50,497 nucleotides of DNA from Immundisolibacter sp. (GTDB lineage Bacteria > Pseudomonadota > Gammaproteobacteria > Immundisolibacterales > Immundisolibacteraceae). Both the position numbers and the translations under genes were made by a program. The notes under the pieces are model-generated. The model did no database searches. It saw nothing but the letters and a program-made list of their open reading frames with translations, and had not been told where the DNA came from. Positions 8,539 through 16,805 of this stretch are shown piece after piece. The first letter of the stretch is position 1. Each line of letters opens with the position of its first letter. The stretch is taken from contig NZ_JBFIII010000004.1 in the NCBI RefSeq assembly GCF_041601295.1, positions 1-50,497 of the forward strand. The letters are read 5' to 3'.

Positions 8539-10452
8539 GTGAATCCCATGTCTCGCAACATCATCCTGTGGGTCGTCGTGGCGCTGGTGCTGATGGCCGT
8601 GTTCAACAGTTTTGGCTCCCGCAGCAGCGCCGAGCGCACGCTCGGCTATTCGGCGTTCATTGCCGAAGTCAAGAGCGGCCGCGTCGACCGGGTGGTGATT
8701 GAGGAAGGCAGCGTGCGCGGCATGACGACCAACGGCGAGAAGTTCGTCGTCTATACACCCGAAGATCCTCATCTGATTGACGATTTGCTGGCCAACAAGG
8801 TGGGTATCGAGGTGGCGGCACCGGATCGCCAAGGCCTGTTGATGCAGATATTCATCTCCTGGTTCCCGATGCTGCTGCTGATTGGCGTGTGGGTGTTTTT
8901 CATGCGCCAGATGCAGGGTGGCCCTGGCGGCAAGGGCGGCGTCATGCCGTTTGGAAAGAGTCGCGCGCGGATGCTTACCGAAGATCAGGTGCGCGTGACC
9001 TTTGCCGACGTGGCGGGCGTCGAGGAGGCCAAGGAAGAAGTCCACGAGTTGGTCGATTTCCTGCGCGACCCATCCAAGTTCCAACGCCTGGGCGGACACA
9101 TCCCACGCGGGGTACTGATGGTCGGTTCGCCGGGTACCGGCAAGACCTTGCTGGCGCGGGCGATCGCCGGTGAGGCCAAGGTGCCGTTTTTCACCATTTC
9201 CGGATCGGACTTTGTCGAGCTTTTTGTCGGTGTGGGCGCCTCGCGCGTGCGTGACATGTTCGAACAGGCCAAAAAGCACGCGCCGTGCATTATTTTCATC
9301 GACGAAATCGACGCCGTCGGTCGCCATCGGGGTGCCGGCCTGGGTGGTGGGCACGATGAGCGGGAGCAGACCCTGAACCAGCTGCTGGTGGAGATGGATG
9401 GGTTCGAGGGGAATGAAGGCGTCATTGTCATCGCCGCCACCAATCGCCCCGATGTGCTGGACCCGGCATTGCTGCGACCGGGCCGTTTCGACCGACAGGT
9501 GGTGGTGCCGCTGCCGGACATACTGGGGCGCGCGCAGATCCTGAAAGTCCACATGAAGAAAGTCCCGCTAGCGGCTGATGTAGAGCCAGAAGTGGTCGCC
9601 CGTGGCACACCCGGTTTCTCCGGCGCTGACCTGGCGAATCTGGTGAACGAAGCGGCCCTGTTTGCGGCCCGCCAGGACAAGCGGGTGGTTGACCAGAACG
9701 ACTTCGATCGGGCCAAGGACAAAATCATGATGGGCGTGGAACGCCGCTCCATGGTCATGAATGACGAGGAGAAGCGCCTGACCGCGTATCACGAGGCGGG
9801 TCACGCCATCGTCGGACTGTCCGTGCCCTCGCACGACCCCGTATACAAGGTCAGCATCATCCCGCGCGGGCGGGCGCTGGGCATCACCATGTTCCTGCCG
9901 TTGGAAGACCGCTACAGCCTGAGTCGGGAGCGGCTGGAAAGTCAGATTTGCAGCCTCTATGGTGGACGCCTGGCTGAAGAGCTGATCTTCGGCGCGGATG
10001 CCGTGACCACTGGCGCGTCCAACGACATCAAGCGCACTACCGAGATCGCACGCAATATGGTCACCCGATGGGGCATGTCGGTGCGACTGGGGCCCATGAC
10101 TTTCGAAGAAGACGAGGGTGAAGTGTTCCTGGGGCGCAGCGTCACCCAGCACAAGAACGTATCGGATGACACCGCGGCGGCCATTGATGAGGAAGTCCGC
10201 GCCATCCTGGAGCGTAACTACGCCCGGGCCCGGGAGATCCTGAACGCTCGCATCGATACCCTGCACAGCATGGCCGATGCCCTGATCCGCTTCGAGACCA
10301 TCGACAAGGATCAGATCGACGACATCATGGCCGGCCGCGCGCCCCGGCCTACGGTAGTGACCGCAGGCGATCGACCCGAACCACCGCCCACGCCAGAACC
10401 GGCCCCGGGCGATGGCGCAGACAGCGCGGACGGCGCGCCCAGTCTGCCGTAG
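8539..10452 (+). CDS. ftsH: ATP-dependent zinc metalloprotease FtsH
   Basis: Membrane-bound hexameric AAA+ protease that degrades unassembled membrane proteins and regulators such as LpxC in enterobacteria. Two N-terminal membrane segments (about 5-25 and 95-118) flank a short periplasmic domain. The AAA module has Walker A GSPGTGKT (about 195-202), Walker B IIFIDEID and the second region of homology NRPDVLDPALLRPGRFDR. The protease domain has the zinc motif HEAGH at about 418-422. The C-terminal tail is proline-rich and low complexity (PEPPPTPEPAPGDG). The start is either GTG 8539, which has GGAG at better spacing, or ATG 8548, differing by three residues. Confidence 0.96.
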   Translation: MNPMSRNIILWVVVALVLMAVFNSFGSRSSAERTLGYSAFIAEVKSGRVDRVVIEEGSVRGMTTNGEKFVVYTPEDPHLIDDLLANKVGIEVAAPDRQGLLMQIFISWFPMLLLIGVWVFFMRQMQGGPGGKGGVMPFGKSRARMLTEDQVRVTFADVAGVEEAKEEVHELVDFLRDPSKFQRLGGHIPRGVLMVGSPGTGKTLLARAIAGEAKVPFFTISGSDFVELFVGVGASRVRDMFEQAKKHAPCIIFIDEIDAVGRHRGAGLGGGHDEREQTLNQLLVEMDGFEGNEGVIVIAATNRPDVLDPALLRPGRFDRQVVVPLPDILGRAQILKVHMKKVPLAADVEPEVVARGTPGFSGADLANLVNEAALFAARQDKRVVDQNDFDRAKDKIMMGVERRSMVMNDEEKRLTAYHEAGHAIVGLSVPSHDPVYKVSIIPRGRALGITMFLPLEDRYSLSRERLESQICSLYGGRLAEELIFGADAVTTGASNDIKRTTEIARNMVTRWGMSVRLGPMTFEEDEGEVFLGRSVTQHKNVSDDTAAAIDEEVRAILERNYARAREILNARIDTLHSMADALIRFETIDKDQIDDIMAGRAPRPTVVTAGDRPEPPPTPEPAPGDGADSADGAPSLP

Positions 10453-10460
10453 CGAGTGGG

Positions 10461-10482
10461 ACTGCCCGGGTAGCCGGGCAGT
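10461..10482 (+). other. perfect hairpin between ftsH and folP
   Basis: A 9-base perfect inverted repeat, ACTGCCCGG then GTAG then CCGGGCAGT, begins nine bases after the ftsH stop. No T-run follows, so it does not look like a rho-independent terminator. In the ftsH-folP mRNA it would form a stable stem-loop a few bases before the folP start, where it could affect mRNA processing or folP translation. Confidence 0.6.
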
Positions 10483-10498
10483 ACACGTGCGCCAGCCG

Positions 10499-11338
10499 AT
10501 GCTTGTGGACTGTGCTGGCAAACCGCTTGATCTTTCCCGGCCGGCGGTCATGGGTGTGCTTAACCTGACTCCGGACTCGTTCTCGTCCGACGGACTTGCC
10601 CACGATCTTGATGCGGCCTGTGCCAGGGCGCTGGCCATGCAGGCGGCAGGTGCCGCCGTGATAGACATTGGCGGCGAGTCCACACGTCCTGGCGCCACGC
10701 CCATCAGCGTGGTGGAGGAACTCGATCGCGTGCTGCCGGTGATCCAGTACCTGGCGCCGCGATTGCGGATACCGATATCCATCGATAGCCGGCAGCCACA
10801 GGTGATGCGCGCCGCGGTGGTGGCGGGCGCGGGGCTGATCAATGACATCGCCGCCCTGCGCATGCCAGGTGCATTGGCAGTGGCGGCTGAGCTTGCAGTG
10901 CCGGTGGTTCTCATGCATATGCAAGGCGAGCCAGGGACCATGCAGCAATCACCCCATTACGACAACGTGGTGGCCGACGTGGAGTCCTTTCTGGTGGGGC
11001 GCGTGGCGGCCTGCGAACAGGCAGGGATTTCGCGTCAGCGCTTGTTGTTGGACCCGGGTTTCGGATTTGGCAAGTCCGTCGCCCACAATATTGAGCTGTT
11101 GCGCGGCCTGCCGCGCCTGGCACGGCTTGGTTTGCCATTGCTGGTGGGCTTGTCACGCAAGTCCTTGATCGGTGCTGTTACCCGCGCGCCGGTGACGCAG
11201 CGCCTGGGTGGCAGCATCGCCCTGGCATTGCTGGCGGTGCAGCGCGGCGCCTGCATGCTTCGGGTCCACGATGTCGAGGCGACCGTGCAGGCGCTGGCCA
11301 TGTTCGAAGCGGTAGAGAGGGGGGTGCATGACTGCTAG
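10499..11338 (+). CDS. folP: dihydropteroate synthase
   Basis: Condenses p-aminobenzoate with dihydropterin pyrophosphate in folate synthesis; the family is the sulfonamide target. The TIM-barrel begins with the signature VMGVLNLTPDSFS and continues with DIGGESTRPGA, the second pterin-binding signature. ISIDSRQP, INDIAALR and the C-terminal LRVHDVEA also match the family. The start is uncertain: ATG 10499 (279 aa) fits the usual length, GTG 10487 adds four residues, and an in-frame ATG at 10412 inside ftsH is unlikely. No strong ribosome-binding site is visible, and a hairpin lies just upstream. The end overlaps the glmM start by 11 bases. Confidence 0.92.
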   Translation: MLVDCAGKPLDLSRPAVMGVLNLTPDSFSSDGLAHDLDAACARALAMQAAGAAVIDIGGESTRPGATPISVVEELDRVLPVIQYLAPRLRIPISIDSRQPQVMRAAVVAGAGLINDIAALRMPGALAVAAELAVPVVLMHMQGEPGTMQQSPHYDNVVADVESFLVGRVAACEQAGISRQRLLLDPGFGFGKSVAHNIELLRGLPRLARLGLPLLVGLSRKSLIGAVTRAPVTQRLGGSIALALLAVQRGACMLRVHDVEATVQALAMFEAVERGVHDC

Positions 11339-12674
11339 ACGGTACTTTGGGACCGATGGCGTGCGTGGCACGGTCGGCGAGGGTTTTTTCACACCCGATT
11401 TCGTGCTGCGACTCGGTTGGGCGGCCGGCACCGTGTTGCGCGCCCAGGGACGCGGCGCGGTGGTGGTGGGCAAGGACACCCGCGTATCCGGTTACATGCT
11501 GGAGTCGGCCCTGGAAGCGGGTCTGTCCGCGGCCGGTATGGATTGCGTTCTGCTCGGCCCGATGCCAACACCCGCGGTGGCTTACCTGACTCGCACCTTT
11601 CATGCTCGCGCCGGAATCGTCATCAGTGCATCCCACAATGCCTATCCCGACAACGGCATCAAGCTGTTTGCAGCCAATGGCGAAAAACTGCCGGATGCGC
11701 TCGAAGCGCGCATAGAGGAGTGCCTTGGCCAGCCCCTGGTGATGGTGCCACCGACCGAGATCGGCAAGGCACGGCGCGCGGTCGATGCGGCCGGTCGCTA
11801 CATCGAATTTTGCAAGAGGGCGATGCCGGATCATCTGGATCTGAGGGGGCTCAAGGTGGTCGTGGATGCCGCCAACGGCGCTGCCTATCAGGTGGCGCCG
11901 GCGGTATTCACCGAACTGGGAGCGAGCGTGACCGCCATCGGTGTCAGCCCGGATGGCTTCAACATCAACCGCGACTGCGGCTCGACCGCCCCACAGGCGC
12001 TACAGCGCGAGGTACTGGCGCAAGCAGCGGATATTGGCGTCGCCCTGGACGGCGACGCCGACCGTTTGATCCTGGTCGATGCCAGCGGCGAGCTGGTGGA
12101 TGGCGACGAGATCCTGGGGTTGCTGGCGCTGGCCCGGCACAGAGTCGGTAGGCTTGGCGGTGGGGTCGTCGGTACGCTGATGAGCAACTTCGGCCTGGAG
12201 CGGGCACTGAGCGAAGCCGGCATCGCTTTTGCGCGGGCCAAGGTGGGCGATCGCCATGTCATGGAGCAGCTGCGCCAGCGTGGCTGGCAGCTCGGCGGCG
12301 AAACCTCGGGTCACGTCATTTCGCTGGACCGAAGCACCACCGGTGATGGTCTTATTACCGCATTACAAGTGCTGGCGGTGATGCGCGAAAGTGGTCTCCC
12401 ATTGGGCGAGCTCAAGCGCTTCATGGTCAAGTATCCGCAGCGCCTGGTGAACGTGAAGCTGGTTGCCGGTTATGACCCGGATGCGTGTCCTATCGTGCAG
12501 CGGGCTGTGGAGGAGGCGCAGGCCGACCTGAGCGATCGCGGCCGGGTGCTGCTGCGCAAATCAGGCACCGAACCGCTGGTACGGGTGATGGTGGAGGGAC
12601 AGGATGCCACGCAGGTCGATTTGCTGAGCGAACGCATCGCCGAACAGGTCCGGGTTGCCATGGCCACGCGCTAG
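11328..12674 (+). CDS. glmM: phosphoglucosamine mutase
   Basis: Interconverts glucosamine-6-phosphate and glucosamine-1-phosphate on the path to UDP-N-acetylglucosamine for peptidoglycan and LPS. The 448 aa length is standard. The phosphorylated catalytic serine is Ser102 in ISASHN, the same number as in E. coli. The Mg loop reads DGDADR, the sugar-binding loop GGETSGH, and the C-terminal phosphate-binding loop RKSGTEPLVRVM. The N-terminus FGTDGVRG is diagnostic. A G-rich AGAGGGGGG ribosome-binding site lies inside the end of folP, so the two genes are coupled. Confidence 0.97.
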   Translation: MTARRYFGTDGVRGTVGEGFFTPDFVLRLGWAAGTVLRAQGRGAVVVGKDTRVSGYMLESALEAGLSAAGMDCVLLGPMPTPAVAYLTRTFHARAGIVISASHNAYPDNGIKLFAANGEKLPDALEARIEECLGQPLVMVPPTEIGKARRAVDAAGRYIEFCKRAMPDHLDLRGLKVVVDAANGAAYQVAPAVFTELGASVTAIGVSPDGFNINRDCGSTAPQALQREVLAQAADIGVALDGDADRLILVDASGELVDGDEILGLLALARHRVGRLGGGVVGTLMSNFGLERALSEAGIAFARAKVGDRHVMEQLRQRGWQLGGETSGHVISLDRSTTGDGLITALQVLAVMRESGLPLGELKRFMVKYPQRLVNVKLVAGYDPDACPIVQRAVEEAQADLSDRGRVLLRKSGTEPLVRVMVEGQDATQVDLLSERIAEQVRVAMATR

Positions 12675-12746
12675 GTCTGTGCAACCGGTAGCTGGTACTG
12701 GAGCTGCAAGACGCTCTTTGAAACGCTGCCGCGACAAACTCCGGGT

Positions 12747-12776
12747 TTGATTCTGAACGGTGCCCGCCGTTACCAT
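12747..12776 (+). promoter_or_regulatory. possible sigma-70 promoter for tpiA-secG-tRNA-Leu
   Basis: TTGATT at 12747-12752 and TACCAT at 12771-12776 are separated by 18 bases. Each matches four of six consensus bases. They lie in the 137-base gap after glmM, about 35 bases before the tpiA start. Confidence 0.3.
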
Positions 12777-12811
12777 GCGCCGCCTCATCCGCTGCGGTTG
12801 TCACATGTCTC

Positions 12812-13558
12812 ATGCCCCACCCACTGCTCGTCGGTAACTGGAAAATGCACGGCAGTCGGTCGATGGCGGCCGATCTCCTGGCCGCGCTCAAGCTCGGTTC
12901 AGCGGGGTTGAAGGGTATCGACGTGGCGGTGTGTCCGCCGTTTCCATACTTGTCGGATGCCGCCAGTCTGTTGGCAGGTAGTTCTGTGTACCTGGGAGCG
13001 CAGGACGTGGCAGTGCACGAGTCCGGCGCCTTCACCGGCGAGGTGTCGGCGTCGATGCTGCGTGACGTTGGGTGCCGTTACGTGATCGTTGGCCATTCCG
13101 AACGCCGCAGTCTGTTTGGTGAGGACTGCGCGCTGGTAGCGCAGAAATTTCGCGCGGCTACGGCGCAGGGTTTAATTCCTATATTGTGCGTGGGTGAGCA
13201 GCTGTCCGAGCGCGCCGCCGACGACACGGAGACTGTGCTGGCTACCCAGATCGACGCAGTCCTGGAACTGTGCGGCGACAGCGCCCTGGCGCGCGCCGTG
13301 ATCGCCTACGAACCGGTGTGGGCGATCGGTACCGGGCGCGTGGCGACGCCGGAGCAGGCGCAGGCAGTGCATCATTTTATTCGCGGCCGGGTGAGCCGAG
13401 CCGGTGACACGCCGACGCTTCTTTATGGCGGCAGTGTGAAGCCGCAGAACGCGGCCGGCCTGTTTGCACAGCCGGACGTTGACGGTGGCCTGATCGGCGG
13501 AGCCAGTTTGGCGGCGGATCAATTTCTCAGCATTTGTAAGGCGGCGTTATCCCAATGA
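12812..13558 (+). CDS. tpiA: triose-phosphate isomerase
   Basis: Interconverts dihydroxyacetone phosphate and glyceraldehyde-3-phosphate. The 248 aa TIM-barrel has the substrate Lys in GNWKMHG (Lys11), the electrophilic His95 in VIVGHSERR and the catalytic base Glu167 in AYEPVWAIGTG, all at usual positions. The phosphate-binding ends LLYGGSVKP and GLIGGASL are present. The stop overlaps the secG start (ATGATG), an arrangement frequent in gammaproteobacteria. An upstream in-frame start was not favoured because PLLVGNWK is the normal N-terminus. Confidence 0.97.
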   Translation: MPHPLLVGNWKMHGSRSMAADLLAALKLGSAGLKGIDVAVCPPFPYLSDAASLLAGSSVYLGAQDVAVHESGAFTGEVSASMLRDVGCRYVIVGHSERRSLFGEDCALVAQKFRAATAQGLIPILCVGEQLSERAADDTETVLATQIDAVLELCGDSALARAVIAYEPVWAIGTGRVATPEQAQAVHHFIRGRVSRAGDTPTLLYGGSVKPQNAAGLFAQPDVDGGLIGGASLAADQFLSICKAALSQ

Positions 13559-13914
13559 TGATTGTTTTGCTGGTCGTTCATGTGATTATTTGCGCCGCCC
13601 TGGTGGGCCTGGTGCTGATTCAGCAGGGGCAGGGCGCCGATGCCGGCGCGGCGTTTGGCAGCGGCGCCTCGCAGACTGTGTTCGGTAGCCGGGGTGCCGG
13701 TTCCTTCCTGACCCGCCTGACCGGGGCACTCGCCGCGGGTCTGTTTATCACCAGTATGGTGCTTGCTTATCTTGGTTCGAATGCCGGCCAGCCGACGAGC
13801 GTTACTGATAGACTAGCGCCCGCGTCGGCGACCCAGCCGGCAGCCCCGGCATTGCCGACACCACCCACCGGGGGCCAAGCCCCGGCCCCGGTGTCCGCAC
13901 CGCCGGGCAACTGA
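13555..13914 (+). CDS. secG: protein-export membrane protein SecG
   Basis: Small subunit of the SecYEG translocon. The 119 aa protein has two membrane segments (about 2-21 and 52-73), the conserved cytoplasmic loop LVLIQQGQGADAGAAFGSG, and SQTVFGSRGAGSFLTR before the second helix. The C-terminal 40 residues are Ala/Pro/Thr-rich and low complexity, as often seen. It overlaps tpiA by four bases and ends five bases before tRNA-Leu, the same secG-leuU order as in E. coli. Confidence 0.94.
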   Translation: MMIVLLVVHVIICAALVGLVLIQQGQGADAGAAFGSGASQTVFGSRGAGSFLTRLTGALAAGLFITSMVLAYLGSNAGQPTSVTDRLAPASATQPAAPALPTPPTGGQAPAPVSAPPGN

Positions 13915-13919
13915 ATCGA

Positions 13920-14004
13920 GCCGATGTGGTGGAATTGGTAGACACGCCATCTTGAGGGGGTGGTGACGAAAGTCGTGTCGGTTCGAGTCCGACCATCGGC
14001 ACCA
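13920..14004 (+). tRNA. tRNA-Leu (anticodon GAG)
   Basis: The 85-base cloverleaf has a perfect 7-bp acceptor stem (GCCGATG with CATCGGC), an encoded CCA end, D-loop GGAATTGGTAGAC, anticodon stem CCATC/GGTGG with GAG at 13954-13956, a long class II variable arm, and T-loop GGTTCGAGTCC. It reads CUC and CUU. It starts right after secG and is probably processed from the tpiA-secG transcript. Confidence 0.96.
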
Positions 14005-14010
14005 GACGAA

Positions 14011-14042
14011 ACGGCACCCATCAAGGAAACGGCGGGTGCCGT
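14011..14042 (+). other. inverted repeat between tRNA-Leu and nuoA
   Basis: ACGGCACCC at 14011-14019 pairs perfectly with GGGTGCCGT at 14034-14042 across a 14-base loop, seven bases after the tRNA 3' end. No T-run follows. It could be a tRNA-processing or transcript-stabilising stem, or a partial terminator limiting read-through into nuoA. Confidence 0.5.
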
Positions 14043-14055
14043 GAGCACGAAAAGC

Positions 14056-14100
14056 ATGAACCCGGAACATTACCTCGACGCCTGGATCTGGAATCGCTAA
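14056..14100 (+). CDS. possible leader peptide before nuoA
   Basis: A 14-codon frame, MNPEHYLDAWIWNR, runs from ATG 14056 to TAA 14098-14100, two bases before the nuoA ATG. An in-frame GTG at 14041 would give 19 codons. It contains two Trp codons near the end. There is no clear ribosome-binding site. The close stop-to-start spacing could allow translational coupling to nuoA, which itself has a poor ribosome-binding site. It may equally be chance. Confidence 0.25.
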   Translation: MNPEHYLDAWIWNR

Positions 14101-14102
14101 GC

Positions 14103-14465
14103 ATGCTGCTTCAATATCTTCCCATCGCCCTGCTGATGGCCGTGGGCGTGGCGATCGGTGCGATCGCCCTGGTGGCGGGTCGCTTCATCGGCCCCAACCG
14201 GCCTGACAAGGCCAAGCTTGCGCCGTACGAGTGCGGCTTTGAGGCCTTCGAAGATGCGCGCATGAAGTTCGATGTGCGCTACTACCTGGTAGCTATCCTG
14301 TTCATCATCTTCGATCTGGAAGTGGCGTTCCTGTTCCCGTGGGCCATTGGTCTCAGGCAGGGACTGATCGGCGGCTTCGGGTTTCTGGCCATGATGCTGT
14401 TCCTCGCCCTGCTGGTGGTCGGCTTCATCTACGAATGGAAGAAAGGGGCGCTGGAGTGGGAGTAG
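14103..14465 (+). CDS. nuoA: NADH-quinone oxidoreductase subunit A
   Basis: First gene of the complex I operon. The 120 aa protein has three membrane segments (about 4-28, 63-84, 88-110). The conserved loop YECGFEAFEDARMKFDVRYY lies between the first two helices and lines the quinone-site region. FIIFDLEVAFLFPW is diagnostic. The start is ATG 14103, with only a weak ribosome-binding site. The end overlaps nuoB by 10 bases. Confidence 0.96.
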   Translation: MLLQYLPIALLMAVGVAIGAIALVAGRFIGPNRPDKAKLAPYECGFEAFEDARMKFDVRYYLVAILFIIFDLEVAFLFPWAIGLRQGLIGGFGFLAMMLFLALLVVGFIYEWKKGALEWE

Positions 14466-14932
14466 AGGCAGTTTCCGAGCGCGGCTTCCTGACCACCACC
14501 GTGGATCAGGTGGTCAACTGGAGCAAGACCGGATCGTTGTGGCCGGTGACCTTTGGTCTGGCGTGTTGTGCAGTGGAGATGATGCACGCGGGCGCTGCGC
14601 GCTATGACCTGGACCGTTTCGGAATCATTTTTCGGCCGAGTCCGCGTCAGTCGGACTTGATGATCGTGGCCGGGACCTTGGTCAACAAGATGGCCCCGGC
14701 GCTACGCAAGGTATATGACCAGATGGCCGAGCCGCGCTGGGTGCTGTCCATGGGCTCGTGCGCCAATGGCGGTGGTTATTACCATTACTCCTATGCGGTC
14801 GTGCGCGGCTGTGACCGTATCGTGCCGGTGGACGTCTACGTGCCGGGCTGTCCCCCGACCGCCGAGGCGTTGCTGTTCGGGCTGATTCAGCTGCAGAACA
14901 AGATCCGCCGCACCCACACCATCGCCCGCTGA
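14456..14932 (+). CDS. nuoB: NADH-quinone oxidoreductase subunit B
   Basis: Carries cluster N2, the last iron-sulfur centre before quinone. The ligands are visible as the tandem cysteines of GLACCAVEMM, the Cys of SMGSCANGGGYY and the Cys of YVPGCPPTAEAL. GTG 14456 gives 158 aa beginning MGVEAVSERGFLTTTVDQ, which matches the family N-terminus. A longer open frame from ATG 14339 lies inside nuoA and is not family-like. The nuoA overlap implies coupling. nuoB, nuoC and nuoD are separate genes here, unlike the nuoCD fusion of E. coli. Confidence 0.96.
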   Translation: MGVEAVSERGFLTTTVDQVVNWSKTGSLWPVTFGLACCAVEMMHAGAARYDLDRFGIIFRPSPRQSDLMIVAGTLVNKMAPALRKVYDQMAEPRWVLSMGSCANGGGYYHYSYAVVRGCDRIVPVDVYVPGCPPTAEALLFGLIQLQNKIRRTHTIAR

Positions 14933-14936
14933 AGCC

Positions 14937-15545
14937 ATGACGTACAAGGCCGACACGCTGCTCGCGCGTCTGCGCGAAACGCTGGGCGGGCGGCTGCTGA
15001 GCAGCAGCGCGGATCCGGGGCATCAGCTGACCGTGGAAGTCGAAGCCGCGGCACTGCCTCAGGTTTGTCTGGAATTGCGCGACGATCCGCACCTGGCGTT
15101 TGACCAACTGATCGACGTCTGCGGCGTGGACTACGCCGATTACCCGGTGACCGGCGACCTTGCCCGCCCACGCTTTGCCGTGGTGCACCACCTGCTGTCG
15201 ACCCCGAAGAACCATCGATTACGGTTGCGCGCCTATCTGGAACCAGAGTTCCCTCTGGTCGGTTCAGTGGTCGACGTATGGCCAGCCGCCAACTGGTTCG
15301 AGCGCGAGGCCTTTGATTTGTTCGGCATCGTATTCGATGGACATCCGGACCTGCGCCGCATCCTCACCGATTACGGCTTTGTCGGTCATCCGCTGCGCAA
15401 GGACTTTCCGCTGACCGGCGAGGTCGAGATGCGCTACGACCCGCAGCAGCTGCGTGTGGTGTATGAGCCTGTCAGCATCGAGAATCGCATTACCGTGCCG
15501 CGCGTGCTGCGCGACGATTTCCGCTACGAACACCCGGTCGAGTAA
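14937..15545 (+). CDS. nuoC: NADH-quinone oxidoreductase subunit C
   Basis: A 202 aa peripheral-arm subunit, the 30 kDa mitochondrial homologue, packing against NuoD. The signature NWFEREAFDLFGIVFDGHPDLRRIL is split here as NWFEREAFDLFGI and GHPDLRRIL at about residues 120-143, followed by GHPLRKDFPL. The first 70 residues are variable, as is normal. It begins four bases after the nuoB stop. It binds no cofactor. Confidence 0.95.
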   Translation: MTYKADTLLARLRETLGGRLLSSSADPGHQLTVEVEAAALPQVCLELRDDPHLAFDQLIDVCGVDYADYPVTGDLARPRFAVVHHLLSTPKNHRLRLRAYLEPEFPLVGSVVDVWPAANWFEREAFDLFGIVFDGHPDLRRILTDYGFVGHPLRKDFPLTGEVEMRYDPQQLRVVYEPVSIENRITVPRVLRDDFRYEHPVE

Positions 15546-15551
15546 GCGATC

Positions 15552-16805
15552 ATGGCGGAGATTCGCAACTACACGATGAACTTCGGCCCGCAGCATCCGG
15601 CCGCGCACGGGGTGCTGCGTCTGGTGCTGGAGATGGACGGTGAGGTGGTGCAGCGTGCCGACCCGCACATCGGGCTGCTGCACCGCGGCACCGAGAAGCT
15701 GGTCGAGAGCAAGCCGTACAATCATTCGATCGGCTACATGGATCGTCTCGATTACGTGTCCATGATGTGCAACGAGCACGCGTACGTCCTGGCCATCGAG
15801 CAACTGCTGGGGGTCAAGCCACCGGTAAGGGCGCAGTACATCCGCGTTCTGTTCGACGAAATCACGCGGATCCTGAACCACCTGATGTGGCTGGGCGCGC
15901 ACGCGCTCGACATGGGCGCCATGACGGTCTTTCTGTATTGTTTTCGCGAGCGCGAAGACCTGATGGATTGCTACGAGGCGGTATCCGGCGCCCGCATGCA
16001 CGCAACCTATTACCGTCCAGGCGGTGTCTATCGCGACCTGCCCGACAGCATGCCCAGGTACGAGCCGTCCAAGTGGCACGACGACAAGGCGGTCAAGGCC
16101 ATGAACCGGGATCGCGAAGGCAGCATGCTCGATTTCATCGAGGCCTTCACGGAGCGTTTCCCCGGCTGTGTCGACGATTACGAATCATTGCTGACCACCA
16201 ACCGCATCTGGAAGCAGCGCACCGTCGGCATCGGCGTGGTGAGTCCCGAGCGCGCGCTCGGGCTGGGCTTCACAGGCCCGATGTTGCGCGGTTCCGGGGT
16301 GGCGTGGGATCTACGCCGCAAGCAGCCGTACGAGGTCTATAACGAACTCGATTTTCAGGTGCCGGTCGGCGTCAACGGCGACTGCTACGACCGTTATCTG
16401 GTGCGCATTGCCGAGATGCGCCAGAGCAACCGCATTGTGCGCCAGTGTATTGACTGGCTGCGCGCCAATCCCGGTCCGGTAATGCTGGCGGATCACAAGA
16501 TCACGCCGCCCTCGCGCACCGAGATGAAGGCCGATATGGAGGCCCTCATCCACCACTTCAAGCTGTTTACCGAAGGTTACGCCGTGCCTTTGGGGGAGGT
16601 GTATGCGGCCGTGGAAGCGCCCAAGGGCGAGTTTGGCGTGTACCTGATTTCCGACGGATCCAACAAGCCGTACCGGGTGAAGCTGCGCGCGCCGGGCTTC
16701 TCGCACCTGGCGGCCATCGATGAGATGGTGAGGGGTCACATGTTGTCCGACCTGGTGGCCATTATCGCTACCCTCGATATCGTGTTTGGCGAGATCGACC
16801 GATGA
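15552..16805 (+). CDS. nuoD: NADH-quinone oxidoreductase subunit D
   Basis: The 49 kDa quinone-site subunit of complex I, 417 aa and of normal length. It starts with MNFGPQHPAAHGVLRL, whose His and loop contact quinone. RGTEKLVESKPY and GFTGPMLRGSGVAWDLR also match the family. It descends from the large subunit of NiFe hydrogenases but lacks the metal-binding cysteines. The last four bases overlap the nuoE start (ATGA). Confidence 0.97.
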   Translation: MAEIRNYTMNFGPQHPAAHGVLRLVLEMDGEVVQRADPHIGLLHRGTEKLVESKPYNHSIGYMDRLDYVSMMCNEHAYVLAIEQLLGVKPPVRAQYIRVLFDEITRILNHLMWLGAHALDMGAMTVFLYCFREREDLMDCYEAVSGARMHATYYRPGGVYRDLPDSMPRYEPSKWHDDKAVKAMNRDREGSMLDFIEAFTERFPGCVDDYESLLTTNRIWKQRTVGIGVVSPERALGLGFTGPMLRGSGVAWDLRRKQPYEVYNELDFQVPVGVNGDCYDRYLVRIAEMRQSNRIVRQCIDWLRANPGPVMLADHKITPPSRTEMKADMEALIHHFKLFTEGYAVPLGEVYAAVEAPKGEFGVYLISDGSNKPYRVKLRAPGFSHLAAIDEMVRGHMLSDLVAIIATLDIVFGEIDR

